Source: Allomyces macrogynus ATCC 38327 (taxonomy: Eukaryota; Blastocladiomycota; Blastocladiomycetes; Blastocladiales; Blastocladiaceae). From it: a DNA stretch of 64,000 bases. Of this stretch, positions 56,782 through 64,000 are shown piece after piece; position 1 is the first letter of the stretch, and each line of letters begins with the position of its first letter. Where the stretch lies: assembly GCA_000151295.1 (NCBI GenBank), contig GG745355.1, positions 88,522-152,521 of the forward strand, written 5' to 3'. The notes under the pieces are model-generated. The model worked only from the letters and a program-made list of their open reading frames with translations. It was not told the origin of the DNA and did no database searches. A program made the position numbers and the translations under genes.

Positions 56782-58402
56782 ATGGCCGGCCACACCTCAG
56801 CGATCAAGCGCTGGCCGATTCTCGCGACGCTCGCTGCCTTCGCACTGCTTCTCGCCGTCCACGACGTTTCCGCCGCGCCCGCCAGCTCCGGCAGCTGGAC
56901 GATTGAAGTCTCGTCCGATGCCGACCTGGCCAAGATCAAGAAACTCATTGCCGACGTGTATGCCAAGAACGGCGGCGGGGCGTCGGTCGCGTCACTCCAG
57001 TCGTCGGCCAACAAGGATATCAAGATTGGCAAGTCATTCCAGGCCGTGACGCTGCCGGCCGGGTCCGAGGAGCTGCTCAAGCAGTTGAAGCAGGTCCAGG
57101 GTGTCGCGAGCGTGCAAAAGGAGACGATTTGGAAGCAGTATGGGACCGAGCAGAATGCGCCGTGGGGACTTGGTGCGTTCACTATTCCTTGGCATGTCCG
57201 TTGCGTCGTTGCATTGTTTACCGGAAACTGATACTCGTATGTTTGGCCATATCCATAGATCGTATCGACCAGCGCCAGGGTGGAGACCGTTTGTATCATT
57301 TTGCCGATAACGGTGGCGACGGTGTTGATGCGTTTGTCATCGATTCGGGCGTCGAGTACGTTGTTTTTTCAGCTTGATTCACTCGGCAAACGTCTTGACT
57401 TCCTTCTTCACCCAACTGACCATTCCCATGCTTCGCCATTTCACCAGCACGCAACACCCGGACTTTGAAGGGCGAGCGTCCATGACCGACCTGACGGGCG
57501 AGGGCAACTTTGACTCGAACGGCCACGGCACGCACGTTTCGGCCACCATCGCAGGATCGCTTTTCGGGGTCGCCAAGCGCGCACGCATCATTGGGCTCAA
57601 GGTCTTTGACCGGTCGGGCCAGGGCAGCAACCAAGTGATTCTGCGCGCGATGCAAATGGTCTCGGAGCACGTGGCGCAGTCGGGGCGCAAGTGTGTCGTC
57701 AACATGTCGCTCGGCGGGCCGCGGCAGGGCGACGAGGTGCAGACGCAGCGCGCCGTGCAGGCGCTGATCCAAGTCGGGTGCGCCGTGGTCGTGGCCGCGG
57801 GCAACGAAGGGCAAGACGCGTGCAACGTGTCGCCCGCATTTGTGTCGCAGGCATTGACGGTGGGTGCGACCGACCGGCAAGATACGCTTGCCAGTTTCTC
57901 GAACTTTGGGCAATGCGTCAAGATCAACGCACCTGGCGTCGATATCGAGTCGGCGGCCGCCAACTCGGGCGGTCGCGCGCAGCTCATGAGTGGCACGTCC
58001 ATGGCGACGCCGCACGTTGCGGGGGCAGTGGCGGTGCTCTTGTCGCAGGGGATGTCGGGCGCGCAGGCGCAGCAGCAGATTGTGAGCATGTCGACGTCGA
58101 ACATGGTGCGCGGAACGCGTGGGTCGCCGAACCGGCTGCTGTTCATTGGTACTGACAGCGGGAACGGCGGGGGTCAACCGCAGCCGCAGCCGCAGCCGCA
58201 ACCGCAACCGCAACCGCCGACGCAGCCGGGCGACGGGAGCGGCGACGACCAGTTCCCGCCGGGGTTCCCGGGGGACGATGGCAATGGTGGGTTCCCAGGC
58301 AACGATGATGGAAGTGGCGGTGGTGATTTCCCGGCGTTTCCGGGCGACGACGTGGACGGTGACGGGTTCCCTGACGATGGCCAGTGGTTTCCGATTTTCT
58401 GA
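56782..58402 (+). CDS. Secreted subtilisin-like serine protease (proteinase K type) with acidic tail, 480 aa
   Basis: Exons 56782-57172, 57259-57355 and 57448-58402 join in phase; introns are 86 and 92 bp. A signal peptide (WPILATLAAFALLLAVHDVS) is followed by an inhibitor-I9 propeptide (WTIEVSSDADLAKIKKLIAD to VASVQKETIWK) and the S8 domain from APWGLDRIDQR. The catalytic triad is Asp in AFVIDSGV (about 158), His in NGHGTHVSATIAGS (about 189) and Ser in SGTSMATPHVAGA (about 346); the oxyanion Asn is in VVAAGNEGQ. After the catalytic domain comes a (QP)n linker and a Gly/Asp/Pro-rich tail ending DDVDGDGFPDDGQWFPIF, which contains a DxDGDGxxDD calcium-loop-like motif. Probably a secreted or wall-bound protease for substrate digestion. 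Confidence 0.95.
58174..58219 (+). repeat. (CAGCCG)n repeat encoding a Gln-Pro linker
   Basis: In-frame hexanucleotide repeat within the subtilase gene, separating the catalytic domain from the acidic tail. Expected to vary in length between strains. Confidence 0.85.
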
Positions 58403-58991
58403 GTGGTGGGTTCTTTGATTTATATCATTTGGCAAATGCAATCTAGGCAGCATTCTTTGCATCCAGCACTGTGCTCCTCACAGGTCATTCCCACACTCAT
58501 CTCGGGGTAAGGACTGGGCCACAGGTTGGTGGTCGCTGCGATTTCGCTTCGATGGCGCGCAGACTTGGTGCACCTGCGTCGGAGGCCTGCAGCATGCTGA
58601 GCGAGAACGAGCGAACGGCGGTTGATGGCGCGAGACGTTTGGCGAGAGACGTGTTCCAATAAATCCTGCCAAACCCATCAGCACCTCATCCTTGATCGCC
58701 AGGCGTGTCCGCGCATTGCTGCCTCGTTTGGGCCAACCTTCCGCCGTCGCCGTCGCCATTGGCGTTGCCGCTCGCCTCGCACACGACTCCCCGCACTAGA
58801 CTGCGCCCGACCTGCGGCACCTGTTCCGACCAGCAGACGCGAGCCCGACGCCGTTCTCGACTTGCAAGACGCCACCAACGCTCCCTGCCTGCTGCAACCC
58901 ACTTTGACTCTCCACGGCGCTGCTCGGCACCACGACAGCCAAAAAAATCGACGGCTCGACATCGGCGCGCTCGTAATATCGACCTTGGACC
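58403..58991. other. Intergenic between subtilase and TBC gene
   Basis: No supported gene or clear regulatory motif. Confidence 0.45.
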
Positions 58992-60582
58992 ATGGCTGAA
59001 GTCAACCTCGCTGACTAGTGCGTGTCCCTCCCGGCAAGAAACTTTTCCGGGGTCCCGACCTTGTGTCCGCACCAGTTTCGACCCATTTGCAGCCTGTCCT
59101 CATGCCCGTTCCGCTGTGCGCATTTCGTAGCGACCAGTATGGGTTCAAGGTCGAGTCGCAGCACGTATCGCGGCAGCAGTGGGAGAAGATGCACGCGACC
59201 GTCGTCAACAACGATAAAAAGCATTTGCCGAAATGGGAAGCTCTTTTCCGGTCGAACCGCGGCGAGCTGCCTGAGAGGTCTGACAAGAGTACGGTTACCC
59301 TCGAGCGATATCGCGTACCGCGATGGCTCCCGTGCTCACCAACCTGACCCCAAAAATCCAGTCAAGAAGCTGATTCGCAAGGGCATTCCGGCGCAGTACC
59401 GGCGCAAGGTATAACCTCGACTCTTTGCTCTGCGCGAGCGCGCGCACGATCGCGCGCGCGCGCTATGTGCGGGTCGCTCACCAATCGCCACCACCAAAAG
59501 GGTAGGTCTGGCTCAAGTACAGCGGCGCCCTCGACCGCATGGACATGAACCCGGGCGTCTACCTCGCCATGGTCGGCCGAGAACGACAGCAGATTGACCG
59601 CGGCGTGCACCCGGTCAACGAGTTTGTCGACATTATCGAGCGCGGTTTGTTTCTTCACCCCATCCGTTCCGTTGACTCAAGGCACCGGGAGCTAACGCGC
59701 GCAATGCACATACCGTAGACTTGAATCGCACTTTCCCCGACAACCTATATTTCCGTACCGACCCGCCAATCAACGCGCCGGCGCCACCGTACTGGCCGGG
59801 CAACGCGGCGCCCGACGGCCCCATTTCGCTGATCGCGAGTCTGCGGCGTGTGCTCGTGTCTTTTTCCTTCTTCAACGCCGAGATTGGGTACTGCCAGTCG
59901 CTCAACTACATTGTGGGCCTGCTGCTCCTGTTCATGAGCGAAGAAGAAGCGTTTTGGACGCTGGTCGTGATCACGGAAAACCTGCTGCCGGCCGGTATGT
60001 ACACCAAGACGCTGTCGGGCACGATCACTGAAATGAAGGTGTTCAAGGACATTGTCAAGGACAAGTGCAAGCCCATCTTGACGAAAGTCAAGGAGGGCGG
60101 CATCGTCGAGCTCGATATGCTCACGTCGCCGTGGTTCCTCACGCTCTACATCAACGTCTTGCCCAACGAGTGCGTGCTCCGGCTCTGGGATACGTTCTTC
60201 TAGTACGTTTGCTGCATGCTGTCTCATTTTCGACCGCCGCAGTCTGCTCACCGACCGTCCCCACCTCCCGTTCTTTAGTGAAGGCAGCAAGATTCTCTAC
60301 CGTATCGCGCTCGCCGTCCTGAAACTGATCGAGTCGGACGTGGTCAAGCTCAAGGACGCGATGGATGTCGTGCAGTATATTCAGACGGCGCCGAAACGCA
60401 TGACCGACGTCGACAAGCTCATGAAGGCCGCGTTCCAGCGGTTCGGGTCCAAGGCCGTGGGCCACTTGTCGCACCACGACATTGACCGGAAACGCAACGA
60501 GGCGTCAGCCGCGTTGAATGGTGGGAGTACGTCGCCGTCTGCGCGGCCCAGTACGTCCTCGTCGCTGTCGTCGCGCAGTTGA
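58992..60582 (+). CDS. TBC-domain Rab GTPase-activating protein (GRTP1/TBC1D-like), 385 aa
   Basis: Six exons join in phase: 58992-59017, 59131-59288, 59362-59408, 59506-59644, 59719-60202 and 60279-60582. The N-terminus MAEVNLADYDQYGF depends on a 26 bp first exon. The TBC domain starts around KKLIRKGIPAQYRRKVWLKY. The arginine finger motif IERDLNRTFPDN (IxxDxxR) is split by intron 4 and rebuilt exactly on splicing. The glutamine finger is IGYCQSLNYIVGLLL. The rest (MYTKTLSGTITEMKVFKDIV; SPWFLTLYINVLPNECVLRL) follows the canonical domain, then a Ser-rich tail. It should stimulate GTP hydrolysis on a Rab in membrane traffic. Several donors overlap stop-like TAG, so unspliced reading stops early. 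Confidence 0.93.
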
Positions 60583-61198
60583 GAAGCGTTTGGAAGTACA
60601 GATTTGGTGCTGACTCTGTTGTGGAGTTTGAGATTGCGGGGTCATGTTCATTCAGGGTGGAGACCGAGCAAGAGGAGGGTGGAGATTCGAGAAGGCGAGG
60701 TAACGAGACAGGGCCGAGCGAGCTGTGAAAATAATCGCTGATGCATTCAGAACCACACTTGTCAACGTCAACCAGGCGCAAAGACAACTAAATCAAAACG
60801 AAAGGACTTACAAAATGTCGCGCAACACAATCAACTTGGGCAGGAAGGGCGCGGCAAGGAATCAGGTTTCCTTGACGACAACGCGCGCACGAATCTCGCC
60901 TGTTACATCCAAGGCCGCGGTCAAGCCTGGAGCCTATCCGAGATCGACACCCGGCAATAGAGTGATTTGCACCTTCACATCTGGTGCATCCGGAGAAATC
61001 GGCGTGGCCACCTGTTCCAGCATGTTCTTGATGAGCCGAACGCTGGCCGCGATCCGAGGGCCCAGTGACCAGCACCAGCGACGTTTCTGCGACGCGTTTC
61101 TGACGCCGAATCTGCTTAATATGACGCCAAACAACGTCTTTGATGCGCGGTTCGCATCAAACAGCAAGTCGAGCCTCGTTACGGATTCGACAACGCTC
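60583..61198. other. Intergenic between convergent genes
   Basis: 3' flanks of the TBC gene and the LRR gene. Nothing else recognised. Confidence 0.45.
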
Positions 61199-63343
61199 TT
61201 AATGGCAACATTCATCAGGCATGGCGCTTTTGTCAGCGCACTTTATCTGGCTCGCGTGGATCGCATCCGCATCGAACGATGTCAGATGGACAATCCACGG
61301 CAGCAAAGACAGCCGCGGCACGCAGAATGACTTGAGTTGCGGGAGTACGTCAGCCGCAAACGCTGTGATCGTGTTCACGCCAACAGCTAAGTCGTGTAAA
61401 TGCTCGAGCTGCCGCGCCGCACGGCCGGACCACTTGATGCCAGGCGGAAGGCGTAACGACTCGAGGTGCGGGAGTTCGTTGAATGCGATCGTGTCGAGTT
61501 TCAAATATATCATCCCATCCCACTGAAAATCTGGGTCATACTCGCCATCGTACAGGATCTCAAGCCGCGCCAAGAATCGTGGCCAAGTCACATCAACCAG
61601 GTCAATGATGATCGGGGAGCGGTTGTCGATGATGAAAACTGGCCATGCTGGTTCCCGATTCTCGGCAATGACAACGGTCAGGTGGACGCGCACGGTATGG
61701 CAGGGCAGTGTGCAATAAACGCATCGCAGGCGGACCAGCGCTTGCCAGGCACGAGAGTGAGCGTGGTGAGCCCTGGAAACACGAACCTGTTTGGCGACAC
61801 CATCCCCCTATTCCAGTTGCCAATGGTGGAATGACAACTAGTCAGCGTCAACTCGTGCAGGTTTGGTGCAATCGGCCGGAGCACTGTATCGCCGATTCCG
61901 GGGTTCGTCAGAGTGATCGCGGACAGGGAAGACATTGGCGAGAGATGGGCTTGGAGACGTGGAGTTTTTCTGCACTGAGCAACTCCAGCAATGTGGAGCT
62001 CACAGAGTGCCGGCAAAGAGATCCGCTCGATATCAACGTTGAGGAGCAAGCGCAAACTGCTTGTCGTGACTTCCAGATGGCGTAAGGCAGGGAGTGACAT
62101 TGGGGAAAGGATTGTGCCTTGGTCGGCATGCCACAGGTTTGCTTGATACCCTTTGAAAATGAGACGATTCAGATTTGGGGCACAGCGAGAAAGCACGGCA
62201 GCGAAATGTGGGGACACGGGCCGAGCAGAAATACAAGTTGCGAAGTTTTGGCATCATGGGCATGGTACGTTCTTGCTTTCTCGGCCAGATGTTCTATGTC
62301 CCGAAAAGCAGACTGGGCCACAAGAACTGGTGCCCACGCCAAGGGAGGCTCACAACGATGCGGACGCGATTGTGGCCCTTTTGGACGTGCGCGCGGTGCT
62401 TTTGCCCAGTCAGTCTGACCTCGCTCGCCGAGCAGGCGTAGACGCTGCATAGGGACGAGAGTCATTTCGGGAGGCAGAAGGCAGCGACTCCAGCGCGAAG
62501 CACACGACAGAACACGTACATTCGCCACGGTCGAAGTCAAAGCAAACCCCATCCCCAGGCCTGACTCGATTCCAGTCAGCGCCACGCCCACAACGGTGAG
62601 GTCGAGCATCTCAGGCAGAATGAGCTCCGACTCAAACACTTCGTTCCAGCCGTCAATGATTTCGACAGAGAGTCGCTTGAGATGCCGTGCAAGCGTGGTG
62701 ACGACCCAGCGCATTATCTCCAATAACTCAGCGTGGCCAACTGGTGTGGTGTACAAATCCGTGAGGCGCGGAAGTGTACCACCAAGCTGATACAACAGGA
62801 ATTGCGACACGCTGCTTCACTTACCGCGCCCTTGGCCTTTGCATCCACTGGAGACTCATACGAGTCTGGGATCCCGCCCAGCAAGAAAGCCAGGAGTTTC
62901 AGGTCCACATGAGCAGCCACTACTTGATCGCATTTGACAACGGAAGCAGGCCGTTTGCTCTGTCCCATGCCGCGTGGAACCGTATAAAAGGCCCCTGGGG
63001 GTATTGCATCGAGCTGGGCCAATCCCTTGGGCCGATCCAAGAACATCCTCAAGGCGGAGGGGTGAGGGTTGGCATGACACTTCTTGATCATCGTATTTCT
63101 TATGCTCGGCAGGTCCTGCTGAATACCTGGCGGTGGCAACGCTACAAACAGGTCTGGACAACACTTGCGCCGAAGGCAACTCGCTTTCGCATAACTTGAT
63201 GGTACGAGAGCCAGTGGCATTGGCGTTTGCTCGACGCCCGCGGTAGCGTGATTCTCAACAATAACCACTTGGAGGTCGACGCTCCAGCGAAATTTGGGCT
63301 CGACCATGGTCCTGAAAGTCGTGCATGAGTTGTAGAGCGCCAA
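61199..63343 (-). pseudogene. F-box/LRR-like protein gene, coding signal spread over several frames
   Basis: The 5' part reads LALYNSCTTFRTMVEPKFRW, the kind of helix that follows an F-box in fungal F-box/LRR proteins. It continues to HVDLKLLAFLLGGIPDSYES, followed by a GTAAGT donor near 62824. Next come LGGTLPRLTDLYTTPVGHAE, ILPEMLDLTVVGVALTGI, then MSLPALRHLEVTTSSLRLLL, ISLPALCELHIAG, APNLHELTLTSCHS, and finally FNELPHLESLRLPPGIKW. The regular L-x-x-L periodicity supports leucine-rich repeats. Around 62215 the reading moves from LRNLYFCSAR to PHFAAVLSRCAPNLNRLI without room for an intron, so at least one frameshift is likely. If real, such proteins are substrate receptors of SCF ubiquitin ligases. 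The working status is uncertain. Confidence 0.5.
63240..63340 (-). repeat. Diverged direct repeat: first copy of F-box/LRR-like 5' segment
   Basis: About 85-90 bp here align with 63545-63630 at roughly 70-75% identity by eye. Both encode, on the minus strand, an SCTTxRT-type motif (YNSCTTFRT here, CKSCTTLRT there). They are the equivalent part of two tandem paralogues. Confidence 0.65.
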
Positions 63344-63544
63344 AAAGGCTCAGCCAGCATCTGACTCGGGCAAGAGCGTTCCTTGATGACTCTCTCACCT
63401 GCAATATCCTGGAAACAGCCGTCGTGGGAGTGTTCTGACCACGGCTGTGTGAATCCTCGTGGAGGGGGTGTGCAGGGATCGATGCCGGTTGGAATGGCAC
63501 CTTTCCTGACTCAAAGTGCAAGGCTCAGATGGGTTATCGGCAAG

Positions 63545-63630
63545 AGCAACCTGCAAGTCGACGCACCAGCGCAGTTTGGGTTCCGATTATGGTCCTCAAC
63601 GTCGTGCACGATTTGCAAAGAGCGGCGAGT
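63545..63630 (-). repeat. Diverged direct repeat: second copy, 5' part of a tandem F-box/LRR-like paralogue
   Basis: Contains ALCKSCTTLRTIIG-like sequence on the minus strand, matching the gene just downstream. The remainder of this second copy would lie mostly in 63.2-63.9 kb and appears short or incomplete. Confidence 0.6.
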
Positions 63631-64000
63631 ATTGACTGGGCGTCAAACACGCCTCCATCATGGCAGTCGGGCAAGCAATGCAATCAGCGATGTGGGTCAG
63701 AATGTCGGCGGGCGCCAGGTCAGTCAGGTTGGCAGCCGATGTGCGGCGATGCTTGAGGTTGAAGGCATCGAGCAAGCCCGAAGGCGATGAGTCGAGCAGA
63801 ACCGGCGGGCGTTGCGTATTGGAAGTGGGTTAGGAGGGTAGTTGGCGTTGCCGGTCATCTCAGCGATAGCGGGTGCAGAGAGCGACGGAGAACATGGTGG
63901 AGAGCGTGCAGACTTGAAAGAGCGATGGTGGCTTCAGACTAAACTGATGGGGAAAACCTTGCATAAATGTCTACTCCATTTCAACACTGGCTCTAACGCC

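Noticed and set aside
57296..58462. 388-codon minus-strand open frame
   Set aside because: Antisense of the subtilase, Arg/His-dominated.
1..64000. CRISPR arrays, rRNA genes, intact transposons or integrase/transposase genes
   Set aside because: Looked for and not seen. Only simple repeats, the P450 duplications and the F-box/LRR direct repeat were found.

Overview
This is a GC-rich eukaryotic nuclear window and the gene content points to a zoosporic, early-diverging (chytrid- or blastoclad-like) fungus. It carries a nearly canonical CFAP20, a ciliary and basal-body protein lost in non-flagellated fungi. It also carries a DUF1748 protein, which is a fungal family. Genes have few introns, mostly 63-115 bp, with GTACGT/GTGCGT-type donors, CTAAC/CTGAC-like branch sites and C/TAG acceptors. 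One 419 bp intron is an exception. A 778 bp run of N is an assembly gap. No bacterial operon features, rRNA genes, CRISPR arrays or intact tRNAs were seen. The lineage call is inference.

Layout. 0-5 kb: a SNF2-type helicase with an internal RING finger (minus strand, 3' end outside the window), with an assembly gap between it and a low-complexity basic/acidic N-terminal region. 5.6-11 kb: a proline-rich single-anchor protein, a short unidentified protein, a DUF1748 protein and a Cox14-like protein, the last two divergently transcribed. 11.1-20.7 kb: CFAP20, separase (four exons, about 1950 aa, catalytic His and Cys visible) and, divergent from separase, a PARN-type poly(A) ribonuclease. 21.9-28.6 kb: a cysteine-free Ser/Thr/Ala-rich secreted protein interrupted by one in-frame stop, a degraded leucine-rich-repeat gene and a single-pass membrane protein.

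29.5-53.6 kb holds six related cytochrome P450 copies: four on the minus strand (29.5-39.1 kb) and two on the plus strand (50.3-53.6 kb). Between them lie the ribosome-biogenesis gene PWP2, an acidic transmembrane protein and a two-finger zinc-finger regulator. Two P450 copies are intact (544 and 551 aa). One differs from intact only by a single extra base. Three are clear pseudogenes. A decayed long-chain fatty alcohol oxidase (GMC family) lies tail to tail with the last P450, so the locus may once have served terminal oxidation of fatty alcohols or alkanes.

56-64 kb: a secreted proteinase-K-type subtilase with a calcium-motif-like tail, a TBC-domain Rab GAP, and a fragmented F-box/LRR-like gene with part of a tandem paralogue at the right edge.

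Most gene models were assembled by joining exons whose phases agree arithmetically. Where they do not agree, this is stated in the entry.
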